Below are positions 41,611 through 53,308 of a stretch of 64,000 nt of DNA, one piece after another; position 1 is the stretch's first letter, and each line of letters starts with the position of its first letter. This DNA is from Hanleya hanleyi. Taxonomy: Eukaryota > Mollusca > Polyplacophora > Lepidopleurida > Hanleyidae. A program made the position numbers and the translations under genes. The stretch lies in NCBI GenBank assembly GCA_036873755.1, contig JAVTVY010037227.1, positions 97,170 through 161,169 on the forward strand, written 5' to 3'. A model generated the notes under the pieces. That model saw nothing but the letters and a program-made list of their open reading frames with translations. It was not told the DNA's origin and made no database searches.

Positions 41611-42153
41611 CTAAGCGTCGTCGGGCAGGCCTGGATATTCTTCGGGTAGCATGTCCTGAAACAGTTGTTTGCGCATTCTGATCGCATTAGGGCCACGGTG
41701 GGTGGTAGTCCCATAGCCTCTTCCAAGTGACGCTTGGTCTTCATGATGGACCTGTGCGTGCGGTCGCCTTTCATTTCAAGCGGTAGTAAGGTATACTGTT
41801 CATAGATCGCCATGGCTGTTTTCCTGATGCGGGGCGCATTTGGGTGTACGCCTGTTGTAAATTATCCTCTCCGGCGTCCTCGATCGCTGCAGCGTAAGTA
41901 TTGATAGCTGCTGTCACAATACGATCCCAGAAGGTAGGTTCTGCATCACTTTCCACGGCATCACTTTCGACGGACGTAGGCTGACTATCTGAGGTCAAGC
42001 TCTCCGTATCACTAGATAGACTCTCAGCAATCTCTGTTTCGGTATCAGTCGATACACTCTCAGCAGTCTCTGTATCAGCATCCGCCTCAACGGATTCCTC
42101 ATATCGTAACGTCTGGTGAACGTACGTTCGCACTCAGAGCAAATATAAGCCAT
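41611..42153 (-). pseudogene. Polinton zinc-finger-like protein, broken
   Basis: It starts at ATG 42,153 with MAYICSECERTFTRRYDM, the CxxC half of a C2H2 finger. The following His pair is missing, apparently by a short deletion, and an acidic Glu/Ser/Thr-rich linker (ADADTETAESVSTDTE) begins in a shifted frame. A conserved helical C-terminal part follows (FWDRIVTAAINTYAAAIEDA, then MAIYEQYTLLPLEMKGDR and SIMKTKRHLEEAMGLP). The end lies at TAG 41,611-41,613. At least three frame changes occur. Polintons often code such C2H2-plus-acidic proteins, whose function is unknown. CTATAAAA lies 55 nt upstream. Confidence 0.65.
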
Positions 42154-42200
42154 GTTGACGGTTGAACGTCGACTGTGCCGGTTTTTGGAAATACGCTTGC

Positions 42201-42208
42201 TTTTATAG
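42201..42208 (-). promoter_or_regulatory. TATA box of the zinc-finger-like gene
   Basis: CTATAAAA on the minus strand, 55 nt before ATG 42,153, matching the spacing in Polinton 1. Confidence 0.6.
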
Positions 42209-42600
42209 ACAGTAACGCCCGTCAACGCTTAGCTTAACGCTTCAACGGCCTGGTGAACTAGCTCAGAAGCCCTGATTTTCATGGAATTGCCACCAATACA
42301 TCGAAATGCAGTGACGCCCGTCAACGCCCGTCGTTACGCCTTAACGCCCGTCTTAACGCCCGTCAACACCCGTCGTTACGCCTTAACGCCCGTCTCAATA
42401 CCTTAACGCCCTATCTTTACGCCCGTCTCAGCGCCTTAACGAGCGATAAGGGGCTTTTGAAGGCCGATTAACCTTTGAACTCTGAATGCACTTTCGGTCA
42501 CGTGACCGGAAGTGACCTTTGACCAAGTGACCGGAAGTGACCAACCCGGATGTACCCGGATGTAAAAGTCCCCGGATGTAAAAGTGCCCGGATGTTCAAT

Positions 42601-42882
42601 TCAATTCGCCCACTGGAAAATCTCCTCTCTCCTCGTGCAAAGATCACACGCGGCCAAGGGTACACCTTCATGGCAGGTCAGGCATCGCTGACGATGGTAT
42701 CGGAGATCTCCGGGCTCTCCCCTGGTTGAGCTGTAACCCACACTGAAGAAATCATCTATCATTTCCATAGTTATGGGCGGGTATCTTTTGGTAACTCGTT
42801 TGGGGAGTCGAGTGGGAACCGGCACCTTTTCGTCAAGCTTCAACGATTGCTCGACTGCCTTGGAATTGGCTGGCTTTTCCAT
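42601..42882 (-). CDS. small CxxC zinc-ribbon-like protein (Polinton 2)
   Basis: 93 residues from ATG 42,882. A basic N-terminal half (VPTRLPKRVTKRYPP) is followed by a C-terminal cysteine cluster, RQRCLTCHEG and ACDLCTRREE, that is, two CxxC pairs 11 residues apart, suitable for binding one zinc ion. The frame is intact. A TATA box (CTATAAATA on the minus strand, 42,938-42,946) lies about 60 nt upstream. I do not know the family; a nucleic-acid-binding or regulatory protein is a guess. AACGCC-rich and CCCGGATGT repeats separate it from the zinc-finger-like gene. Confidence 0.55.
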   Translation of the reverse strand: MEKPANSKAVEQSLKLDEKVPVPTRLPKRVTKRYPPITMEMIDDFFSVGYSSTRGEPGDLRYHRQRCLTCHEGVPLAACDLCTRREEIFQWAN

Positions 42883-42937
42883 TTGATCGGGTCCGGTACA
42901 GGTTGTGAGAAATGTACATCTAACATGCGTGTTTCCG

Positions 42938-42946
42938 TATTTATAG
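42938..42946 (-). promoter_or_regulatory. TATA box of the CxxC gene
   Basis: CTATAAATA on the minus strand, the same word as at 15,323-15,331, about 60 nt before ATG 42,882. Confidence 0.55.
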
Positions 42947-43021
42947 TTAGAGGAGAGGTGACCGTCCTAGCGACCAATCAGAAGCCATCATTTCAGAAAA
43001 TAATCTTCGTTCAGTGTAACC

Positions 43022-43166
43022 TAAACGTCTTCGGGCAATCCATGATACTGAAGCTCGAAGCTCTTACTTCTCTCATTCAACACTGGGATCAATCTCCATC
43101 GGTTCTTCAATTCGCGTCGACGATTCGACCTCCATGTTTTTTTCCATTCTCAGATGCATTCCCATA
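43022..43166 (-). pseudogene. short acidic ORF, relic of another Polinton gene
   Basis: On the minus strand MGMHLRMEKNMEVESS runs to a stop near 43,075. In another frame the sequence YHGLPEDV ends at about 43,022, resembling the end of the zinc-finger-like gene (YPGLPDDA, 41,611). It may be the remains of a second copy of that gene family. Evidence is thin. Confidence 0.3.
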
Positions 43167-43167
43167 G

Positions 43168-43330
43168 AAACTGACACCACCACCACCATACCTGGTGCAC
43201 CCTGTACCCTGCCACCACCACCACCACCACACACACCACCACCACTACCACCACCGGGTACACATACCTGGTGCACCCACACCCTGGTGTACCCTATAGC
43301 CCGTGGGGCTATAGGGTACAGGGTGCACCC
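43168..43330. repeat. CCA-rich microsatellite and 31-bp hairpin
   Basis: CACCACCAC tracts flank GGTGCACC/GTACCC words. A perfect hairpin, GTACCCTATAGCCC - GTG - GGGCTATAGGGTAC, lies at 43,289-43,319. A diverged version is at 63,735-63,775. Confidence 0.8.
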
Positions 43331-44530
43331 AAGCCCTGATAAGCCCGGGGACCGATTAGCCCTTTTGGATAGGGTTGATAGGTGTTTTCCCCTAGTTTAG
43401 GGATAAAGTCCGTGTTCCGCTTTTTATATTTTCGGGACAAATCCTAATTTTACATACACCCACTCCAGGCAGAATCCGATAAGCCAGGGACCGATATTTG
43501 CCCTTTGGGATAGGGTTGATAGGAGTTTTTCCCTATTTTAGCGGTAAAGTCCGTGTTCCGCTTTTTATATTTTCGGAACAAATCCTAATTTTACATACAC
43601 CCACTCCAGGCAGAACCCGATAAGCCAGGGACCGATATTAGCCTGGGATAGAGTTGATAGGGGTTTTCCCCTATTTTAGAGGTAAAGTCCGTGTTCCGCT
43701 TTTTATATTTTCGAGACAAATCCTCATTTTACATACACCCACCCATGACTTGCAATTTGACCTCCGTGACATCTTCGGTAACCTCCGTGTCTCTTCGGGC
43801 ACCTCCGTGACATCTTCGGTCACCTCCGTGTCTTCCTTCGTAACTACCCGACTGTTCCCGTGTAAACTCGGAACACACAGCTAAAGGACCCGGATATAAG
43901 TTCCCGGATGTAAACCACGGATGAACAGGTCAGTACACGCATTCCTATCATTCAATATGACCTTGAACTATCACCTGATCTCCACGTGATTCCCCAAATA
44001 CAAGTCAGTACACGCATCCCATCAATGGTATTGCTAAAGGACCCGGATATAGGGCAATCCTTGCGAACGTGCAACAATGTTGCAATTCGGGGAGCCAGGT
44101 GTTCGGTACGTGACAACCCCAAGCAGACGACAGCGAAATTCTGGCGGAGAAAACCCCACAGACAGTACATGGCCTATCATGTTCCCACGGACCTCACCGA
44201 AAAGACACGGACGTACCCTTCGCACCTCACCGAAAAAACACGAAGGTGAACGACATTGTAGGGAAAAACCCCACAGACAGGTCAGTACATGTCCTATCAG
44301 GTTCACATGTCACGCCCATTCACCCAGACCGGAAGTGACGTCATACCGCACGTGATGGGAAAACCCCAGCCCTAACATGTCTAAACATGATCCAAGGTCA
44401 AAGACAAGATGAAAGGATACAGGTCAACTCAAGTGCACTCATTGACCTTTGACCTCTGTCACGTGATATGCAAATTTCTGAGGTCAAAGGTCAATGCGAG
44501 GGTTACCGTCTTCTATATACTACTAGTATT

Positions 44531-45290
44531 CCTAATCTAAATGATTTTCGTTAAAGTCGAGGATGTATCTCTGTAGCCCTGTTTTAAAAGTTTCTGCAAT
44601 GATGTTTTGTGACGTTGATTAAAATCGTCACATTTAACACAGGATCTAGCAAATGCTACTAGCCGAGATATGTATACACAATATGCAGGTCCCAACGATG
44701 TCGAAATTGTCATCATCTCTTTTGTCGTAAAGTTGACAAGAGAGAAGGAAATATAAATCTAAATATGACGTGCCATTAGGGCTATCTGTAGTTTCCTTCA
44801 AATCTGAAGATTTCCTACACTGTGTCATTTATGTAGCGCTTATCCAAAAAATCGTCTATATAGCGTTTCATGAATGAGAAGGAAGATAGGGCTTTAAAGT
44901 GGTCGGTTTTTGCAAGCGCCTGCATATAGTCGTATGCATAAGAGATATAGGTCAGCAAAAAGAAGTGCATAATTAGTACCTATAGGAATGCCTATATGCA
45001 CAGGGGCTCGTTACCGTTGTTAATTGGTTAATTAGGTTGATTAAAAGGGGGGGGGGTCGAGGTAGAAAATAAATGGGATTTATTCCCTACCTCGACCTCC
45101 CCCCTGTAATCAACCTAATTGACCAATTAATAACGGTAACGAGCCCCTGTGCCTATATGCTGTTGATCTATTCCACATGAATTAATAAATTTCACATAGA
45201 TGTTATTTATGAGAAATTCAAACAACTTTATCAACAAAGAAATATCCCATGTATGATCTTTCTTTAGAGCTAAAGAATGCTTTATGGCTT
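44531..45290 (-). pseudogene. second Penelope-like RT pseudogene, split by a MITE
   Basis: On the minus strand from 45,290: SHKAFFSSKE, then the block before 'GIPMG', the MITE at 45,000-45,150, then degraded RT segments including a YID-type box (about 44,865), SDLKETTDSPNGTSYLDL and QLYDKRDDDNFDIV (about 44,700). It ends in a part resembling CVKCDDFNQRHKT (44,580-44,660). This is homologous to 36,382-37,205 with many frame breaks. Confidence 0.7.
45000..45150. mobile_element. 151-bp palindromic MITE with 10-bp target duplication
   Basis: ACAGGGGCTCGTTACCG and its inverse complement form the ends. GCCTATATGC is duplicated on both sides (44,990-44,999 and 45,151-45,160). The middle (TCGAGGTAG...CTACCTCGA) is also paired, so the whole can fold. 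A 10-bp duplication suggests a Mutator-like origin (inference). Confidence 0.9.
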
Positions 45291-45704
45291 CTGGGATTAA
45301 TATAATTTCCGAACATCCTTCGTGACCTCATGACCTGTCCGAATATGTCCATATTTGAAAAAATTAGAAGCCAGCAACATGTCGTATATTCCATCCCCCT
45401 CGAACTCAAGTTGTGAGTAACCGTGATTGTTTTGACTGGAGAGACGCCTACGTGTCCTTTCAGCCAGCACATCAAAGAGACCATTCTACAGCGTATTCCC
45501 AATGTAAAGTCGGCTTGTTTGTGAACCCGACGAAGCACGCTATAACACCTTCCGTCCATTGGCTGTTACTTTAAAGGATCTGTTCGAGTACCGGTAATAA
45601 CTGTATTGCCCTAATCTGAGAGCCGGGGCTGGTACCGAGTGTACGGATTATACATACCTGTTCATACTCAATTCCTTAACCAGCACGTGGTGATAGTAAT
45701 ATTA

Positions 45705-45880
45705 ACATATTCCTACGAAGTAGGCTACAGATCGCAAATTGTCCGGTAATGAGTGAGTCAGTCAGTCAGGCAGTCCATCCGAATCCTTTCGTCGGCAAAA
45801 TAAGGAGAACCGTTGACATTAGAACCTTGATTTTTGGCATGAACGAGCATTAGGGCATTGTTACCAGCAAGTTCTGATCT
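45705..45880 (+). repeat. dispersed repeat, copy 2 of 3
   Basis: TTCCTACGAAGTAGGCTACA, GTCAGTCAGGCAGTCCATCC and TTTCGTCGGCAAAATAAGG identify it. Copy 3 is at 46,622-46,800 and the inverted copy 1 at 31,140-31,310. Confidence 0.85.
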
Positions 45881-46621
45881 GAAATAATTCTGATTAAAAT
45901 TAGATTTATAATTAACACTTCAGTATATTGTTATAGATCATACGGAGAAAAGTCCGATCATTTAAGCGAGGGAAACATGACACCATGGAATTTGGGAACA
46001 GCCCTGGCATGCCTGGTGCTCTCTCGCTGTTGGATTCAACCGCAGATCTGAGGACAGCGACCTCAATACAGCTGAGCGAACTATTTATAGACGTTTAACT
46101 CCGAGTCTATTCAACTGCTTGATGTACCAGGGCCGGATCACTAAATGACCAGAACATTCACCAATAATGTGGCACGAACACATCGATGTAAATATATAAA
46201 TATCCAGAATATAATCTTGCTCAATCTCACAAAAGGCATGTTATAAAGAGAACCTGTGGCTGTTATGGAAGGTTGTACATGTACCATATTATGATGAAAC
46301 GTACCGTAGGGGAGGGTCACATCATATCTCAATGAAAATACGATCGAGTCCTAATGCCTACTCTACTTCGTAGGTCCTGTAACGTTAGTCACACTGCTCA
46401 TGTGAAAATATCAAGGAACTTTATAGACGTTTGAACTGCTTATGCAACCTGGACATATTACTTTCTGACAATTTTGTCGACCAAGTCGATATTGATATTC
46501 TTTAACAAAAGCTGTCATGGAAAATAAAATTTGCAGATGTATTCAGAGAAAATCATCATGAATCTGACAGAAGCACGGTAGTTATAAACGCAGGGTTTAC
46601 CTAATATTTGAGAGAAATCAT

Positions 46622-46800
46622 ATTATTCCTACGAAGTAGGCTACAGATCGCAAATTGTCCGGTAATGAGTCAGTCAGTCAGTCAGTCAGTCAGTCCATCC
46701 GAATCCTTTCGTCGGCAAAATAAAGAGAACCGTTGACATTAGAACCTTGATTTTTGGCATGAACGTGCATTAGGGAATTGTTACCAGCAAGTTCTGAGCT
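46622..46800 (+). repeat. dispersed repeat, copy 3 of 3
   Basis: Nearly identical to 45,705-45,880, with a longer (CAGT)n run. Confidence 0.85.
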
Positions 46801-48240
46801 GATCGAATTCTGATGAAAATTTTGATTTATAATTAATTTTTTATTATTTATTGATGACTCGAGTGCACTGTCATGCCCATCAGGAACCCTTGGCTGTATT
46901 CTTCACTGTGACTTTTAAGCGCCTGGGACTAACTTCGGCCGCCCAGCACTAAAGCAAAAAGAAAATGATGCGCCCAGCTCTCGAAAATATCAGTAACTAT
47001 AATGGTACTTGCCAAGATATGTCGGCATTATACGTTTCCAGGTAGCTCCGCCATGTTTTCCCTAATAATCCACGCCACGCTTCCCAAACATCTGCCGTAA
47101 ATTGTTGGAAATATTCGGGAACCCTCGTGATCATGCTGGTCGCTGTTAGCCGGTGGTATTGCGGAAGGCTACCGAAATCCCAGAATCTCGCGTCAGGCGA
47201 GCTGTATATGCCACGATGCATGAATGAAGCAAATCATTTGATCGGAGAATGGAGGTTGTTATTTTTAGCCTAACTTACATTAATGTTGACACACATTCCG
47301 ATACCACACACATTCCGATAGTATCCGTTTTCACTCATTTGCTGGTCTTGGAATTTCGTTGAGATTGGAGGCATGTTATACTGCACGTTTTATATATCCA
47401 GCCTATACAACATTGCACCATTTCTTCAGTTCAGTCATTAGTTAAAAAATGTTCTACCTCAAAAAGAAATAAAAAATGGCTGGATTTTATGAGAGAAATT
47501 ACTAAATTTAAACACAACAATGACCCTATTATAAGTTATTACTGAAGAAATCGATAATAAAATCATCGTTGTGTTTTAAATTCAGTAACATATAGCCACT
47601 TGTTTATTTTGTTCGTGTGTGCTTTATTGTTCATTGATTATTATTATGTACTCTCTTCAGATGAGGTACCTTGAAGTTGAATGCCAAATAAATATATCCA
47701 TGGAGAATGGCTCTCTAGTGATGCCTGATTTGATTCTTGCATTCTAACAAATCTCTGATCTTGACCTTTTTCACTTCAAATTTGTGTTTCTTATCCAGTT
47801 TCCTGTCTTATTTAGGACTACAAACATTTACTTCTCAACTGCTCTGACAGAGCATCATTCCCTACGCTAATTTAAGAAAAATCGCATAATGCCGAGAAGG
47901 GGGGAGGGGGGGGGGATTCCCCGCTCTCTCGGACTCTCCCCCCAACACTTCGTGCTGTACTGCTGGGCTGATCATTCTCCAGGGTAATAGAAACTGAGGG
48001 CGATAATAGTTGCTATGCTAATGACTCACCAGCGGTGACATCTGGAAAAGTTAATAGTTCCCACTGTCAATTAGAGACGCTATATAAATTCTCTCATGAT
48101 AGCACACAGGGCCCCCAAGTCATCTCTCGAGTACACACTTAAATTATCTCAAACCCTATTTCGTAGGTCCAGTGACGTTAGTCACACTGCCATGTAATCA
48201 ATACTGTAGCAAATAATCGGTCTGGGTTATTCTGAATCAA
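46800..48240. other. no recognisable gene
   Basis: Short ORFs only. A G-run/C-run pair near 47,900-47,945 and otherwise AT-rich sequence. Confidence 0.5.
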
Positions 48241-48253
48241 TAATGATAATCAG

Positions 48254-49658
48254 GGGCGTCGTTAGGGGGGGGTCGTCCGGTGCGAACGACCCCCCCTTGG
48301 CCGCGCCAAAAAAAAAACAGAAGAAAAGGCAAAGGAAAAAACAAAAAACAAAAAACAAAAAAAGAGAAAACAAAAACAAAATAAAAAAAGCATAAAAACA
48401 TAAAATAAAAAAAAAACATAAAAATTACAGAGAGTGCCAAGACGTGTAGTGGTGTGTAAAAGGCCCGTTTCGTTTGTGTCAAACCAGGAAGTCAAATGGA
48501 GTCCGGCATATTCTTCAGTATCGATGCGGGTTTATGCGAAACAAATGGGAAAATAGAACCATAAATCTATATACATTGTGTTCAGATTTGTTTCCGAGAA
48601 AACGGGTAAAACGCATCTCCGGCAACCGGAGACCCTGGAGCTTCCGGGGCCTAGGCGGCCCCTGGAACCTCGCCTCGCTCATTTTAGCTTTGTGTAAATG
48701 AATCGCTATCATATTGGTTCTAATGTTCCATCATGTAAAGGTCATCGGTTTTTTATGTGTTCTTTTTATGTGATAAATATAACTAAACAGTCAAATGGAT
48801 TCAAGCATGAAGTACGATTTTTCCAATATCGATGAGTGCTTATAAATGCGAAACATACGTGAAAATAGAACCACAAATCTGCATACATTACGTTCGAATT
48901 TATTTCTGGGAAAACTCTTAGAACGCGTCTCTGGAGATCTGGAACTTCGGAGCTTCCGGGGCCTAAACGGCTCGTGGACCCTCGCCTGTTGGGCTGTGAG
49001 GATTTCCTTGTTTTATCTGTGTGTGAATGAATCGTATCTGTAGGCATATTGGTTTCCCTCCCAGAACTATGTCATCGTTTTGTATGTTTTAAATATAACT
49101 AGAACGTCAAATGGATGAAGGCATGAGGTGCGATGTTTTCAATATCGATGCATGCTTATAATTGCGAGAAAAAAAATCGTGAAAATAGAATCATAAATGT
49201 GCATGCAGTATGATCAGTTTTATTTCCGGAAAAACGTTCAGAACGCATCTCTGGCTATCTAGGACCCCGGAGCTTCCGGGGCCTAGGCGGCCCCTGGACC
49301 CCCGCCTGTTGGGCTGTGATAGTGGGTTAGCCTACGAGGTATATAGGCCCAAAGCGTTATTATTGTGTTTTCAACATGACACAGAGAATAAAATATAATA
49401 CTGATATTTGACAAATGACGTGTTAGTTTAATTGTTGGAAATCGCTCAGAATGCATCTCAGGCCATCTAAGGTCTCAGAGCTGTATAATATAACCCTAAA
49501 TCTGCATACATTATGTTCAGATTTAATTCCGGGGAAACGCTTAGAACGCATCTCCGGCGATCTAGGACCCAGGAGCTTCCGGGGCCTAGGCGGCCCCTGG
49601 ACCCTCGCCTAAAGTGCTATGATAATCGACCCCCCTTTGAAAAATCCTAGCGACGCCC
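48254..49658. mobile_element. 1.4-kb non-autonomous DNA transposon
   Basis: The ends GGGCGTCGTTAGG and CCTAGCGACGCCC are inverted, flanked by the direct repeat ATGATAATCAG (48,243-48,253 and 49,659-49,669). The interior holds four degenerate ~280-350-bp units, each ending in GGAGCTTCCGGGGCCTAGGC and CCCTGGACCCTCGCCT. A fragment of this family lies inverted near 61,340-61,450. No transposase was seen; the class (hAT- or Mutator-like) is undecided. Confidence 0.8.
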
Positions 49659-50033
49659 ATGATAATCAGTTTAACTGTATAAGAACCTGTTCAAATTTTG
49701 CTTCATTATATGCTCTACGAAGCGCTTTGACTAACAATGATACATTCTATTATTATTCTATTCTATTCTTTTCAAAATACTTGCAAAGAGCAATCGGTTA
49801 CCATCATGAACTTTTGACCTTTCAGTCATGTAACCGTAGTAAAATCTATCTGACTTTATAGTCCAAAGTTTCATCTCAATACCGATCCAGATTTTCGATT
49901 GACCCTTTCATCGCGCCACTACAGTCACGTGTGCTTGGTGTACGGGCGCGCGAATGTTGTGATGAAATCATACAGGCAGGTATAGTGTCACAGAAATTCT
50001 GCTCATTAGTGCAGTTTTTGATACAAAAAAACT

Positions 50034-51622
50034 ATGTCTCTAAGCAGAATAAAACTATGTTCCTTAATCTTCAAGGAATTTTATGGGGAGATAACCGAAA
50101 AAATTGGCAGCTACTTGCTAAAGCGTGGAGCCAGCCCCCTCGGTCTGTTGATCCAGGATATAAAACTGTCCAGAGACCAAGTTAAGAAAGGCCTTGCGAT
50201 GATGATCAAACACAACATCTTGATTTTCAATAAAACGAAGAAAGGGTTTTTTGAGTATAGTATCAATATTGACAATGTTCTCAACAGACTTCGGTTTCCA
50301 AGATACATATACTGTTGCAAACTGTTGTACGGAGATGCGGCAGAGCTAATCATAGAGGATGTCCTGCACCAGGGACAAGCTCTCATGAGCTCTGTCATAC
50401 AGAAAGTTACAACAAAACTCAACGAGGCTTTAGAAAGTTCAGGTAGTCCAGCTATTGGGGAAGACATTGCTAAGGACAAGTTTGCTAGCCTTGTCCGGAC
50501 ACATTTTTTACAGAGATGTCCAGAACTGGTCAAGGATGAGGATGACAAGGTTATATCCATAGGAAAGACTGACGATGATGAAAGGTATGCTCTCCCACCT
50601 CAAGATGACAGGGGAAGTAAGAAAAGGAAACGATCAGCAGATGACAGTTCACACCCTGCGAAGAAAATGAAGAACGAATCAGGCAAAGAAGTTCCAGTGG
50701 ATGATGGTATCTATTGGATGGTGAATTTTGACCGGTTTCATCAACATTTCAGGGATCTGTCATTTGTTGATGCCGTTGAAAGTAAGATCAACAAGCGTGG
50801 TGCAGAAATAGTTAGAGCAATTCTGCGAGTTAGTGAAGTGAAAACTAACCCCTGGGCTGCTGTAACCACACCAATATCGCTGAATGAAATTTTTCAGGTT
50901 TTACCCAAAGAACTGGGATTGACCAAACAGATGGCTGAACAGTACCTGTCAGTGCTAGCTGATGACACATCAAAGTTTGTCAGCAAAGCTGGGGACAGCG
51001 GCGGTGGAATGTATGTGATTAACGTACACAAAGGGTTGACGACACTGACCAAGGCACATATAGAATCTGTGATACAAGAGCGATATGGATCCAAAAGTTT
51101 GCGGATCTTCAGGGTGCTCTTGATGAAGAAACACTTGGAGCAGAAACAGATAGAAGAATTTGCTATGATCCCTGCTAAGGAAGCGAAAGACTTGCTGTAC
51201 ACACTGTTTTCTGCTGGGTATGTCAGCCATACTGAGCTATCCAAGACCCCAGACCATGCTCCGTCAAGGACATTTTATCTGTTCAAGGTGGACGTTAGCT
51301 CTGTGGCTCGAATGTTGTTGGAGAAGAGTTACAAGGCAGTGACAAATATCATCCTGAGAAGAGAACATGAATTAAGAGAAAACAAACGACTGCTGGACAA
51401 ACAACAGAGAGTAGACGCTATAGCTGCATCCTTGGAACAGAGCGGAGCTGACCCAGAGCAGAAGGAGGAGGTGGAAGAGCTGATCTCTCCACCAGAGAAG
51501 ATCCATATCGCTAAAGTGAAGACAACTATCAATAGACTGGACCAGTCTGAGATACAGCTGGATGACACCATCTTCATTCTGCAGATCTATCTGCATTATG
51601 AGACGCTACAGTCTCTGAACAG
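50034..51622 (+). CDS. POLR3C: DNA-directed RNA polymerase III subunit RPC3
   Basis: About 530 residues, close to the animal RPC3 length. It is a subunit of the Pol III-specific RPC3-RPC6-RPC7 subcomplex in the nucleus, needed for initiation at tRNA and 5S genes. The start MSLSRIKLCSLIFKEFYGEI, DQVKKGLAMMIKHN (first winged helix) and LRFPRYIYCCKLLYGD are typical. A Lys/Arg-rich patch (KKRKRSADD, about residue 194) could be a nuclear signal. Further winged-helix segments follow, then a C-terminal coiled coil (about 440-530). The reading frame is uninterrupted for 1.59 kb. At 51,622 a consensus donor CAG|GTATTT follows, after which the ORF reads only repeat. Lack of introns before this point is unusual and could mean intron loss or a retrocopy. 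Confidence 0.92.
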
Positions 51623-52190
51623 GTATTTAATATTACTCAGTAAAAGCTCTCTAAACAGGTAATTAGTACTCGGTATACAGTCTCCGAACAGGTATTTAAT
51701 ATTACTCAGTAAAAACTCTCTAAACAGGTAATTAATACTCAGTATACAGTCTCTGAACAGGTATTTAATATTACTCAGTAAAAACTCTCTAAACAGGTAA
51801 TTAATACTCAGTATACAGTCTCTGAATAGGTATTTAATATTACTCAGTAAAAAGTCCCTAAACAGGTAATTAATACTCAGTATACAGTCTCTGAACAGGT
51901 AATTAATATCACCCAGTATACAGTCTCTAAACAGGTAATTAATACTCGGTATACAGTCTCTGAACAGGTAATTAATATTCAGTAAGCTTATAATACAGTC
52001 TCTGAACAGGTAATGAATCTTACTCAGTATAGAGTCTCTGAACAGGCAATGAGAATGTTACTCAGTATGCAGTCTCTGAACAGATAATTAATCTTACTCA
52101 TCTTTCGAACAGGTAAGTAATCTTACACAGTAGTATACAGTTTCTGAATAGTATGTTACCCAGTACAGTTTCTGAACAACTAGGTAATTC
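51607..52190 (+). repeat. minisatellite made from the POLR3C exon/donor junction
   Basis: CAGTCTCTGAACAGGTATTT / CTCTAAACAGGTAATTAATA repeat about 12-14 times, alternating 'TACTCAGTATACAGTCTCTG' and 'ACTCAGTAAAAACTCTCTAA'. The first unit overlaps the last codons and 5' splice site of POLR3C, and each unit keeps an ACAG|GTA(A/T)TT donor-like word. Confidence 0.88.
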
Positions 52191-53308
52191 ATCTTACTAA
52201 GTACATGTCTTTGTTCTTGTAACTGAGTTTGATGGGTTTTACCCCTACCTGCAGGCACAAACACCATGCATGTAGCAAGTTACAAAATATTAATCATTTT
52301 GAACCTAAATTCCGAGTACACAAACTCGGACACATGTCGCTACTATAGTTTCAGGTAATGAGAATATGTTGTGGTGAAATATTTCTGAAACAGTACAGTA
52401 TATATTTACTTTTACTGTATATACAGACACTATAGGTCTATACTAAGTATAATTTGTGTGAAATGATAAATAATTTCCTCAGAAGACCCTGCAGTAGGCC
52501 TTCCGTTGATTTCACATCTCAGTAATTCAACAGCTAGTGGTCTGGGGTAGCTGGGTTTTGAAATTTTTACACCTGTCTACCTGTCCCGAACAGGTACTTT
52601 TTGTAGGAGACAGGTAGAAATATAAAGTATTTGTTTCTGGTGACAGGCAGCCAAAAATTTCTTTTTGGTGTTCAGTCTTTAAATTTGGTCATATCACTTC
52701 AAAGAAAGCGCTAGTTATTGCATGGAAACATACATGTACATGTATAATCATGTAAATGGTAGTAACTCTACAAATGTTAGGTACATGTACACAGTTAACA
52801 ACTTTACTATTGTATCCTACATTGCAGGTCATTTTCAGCTTAAATTCAGGTAGTTTTTTAAGAGAAAGGTAGAAATTTTATTTACCTGTCACCCTATATG
52901 GGTAAATTTTTAAAAACATTTTGACCCTTGAGACAGCATGGATTCTCACAGCTCTCCTACATTTAATCATGTCATAGGCTAGCCTCTCGTTTACCTGATG
53001 ATATGAACTGAATTTCAAATTTGAATTATATTGGCTGATAATTCAAGCAGCCTGCATGGAGTTCACCTTTCCTTGTGTCATGATGGTTAATTCTCCGGGC
53101 CTGTGGCTGTTTATTGGGACCCGATAAGTTCCGCATGTCATGAGATGGGTCATGTGACTGAATGAAATGAACATAAAATGGCTAGAAAAGAAATATCAGC
53201 ACTGATAACATGGCAGAGAGCTGAGGAAAACAGTGCATCTCATTATTGGGATGTACACATGAGTCTAGATCCAGACATAATTTTGAACCGATGATGTCAG
53301 CCATATCC

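Larger units (their letters stand above)
39682..44524 (-). mobile_element. second Polinton, 4.8 kb, internally deleted
   Basis: It starts AGTAGTATATAGAAGACGG and ends with the inverse complement. A perfect 6-bp duplication, AGTATT, flanks it (39,676-39,681 and 44,525-44,530). The arms (39,682-~40,890 and ~43,325-44,524) are inverted repeats. They share words with the Polinton 1 TIR (CACTTCCGGTCTGGGTGAAT, ACATGTACTGACCTGTCTGT). Inside, only - strand zinc-finger-like and CxxC genes remain. Capsid, ATPase, integrase and polymerase genes are absent. Confidence 0.9.

Noticed and set aside
48237..48495. Two overlapping minus-strand ORFs with Phe-rich products
   Set aside because: They come from an A-rich tract in a non-autonomous transposon. 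Composition alone explains them.
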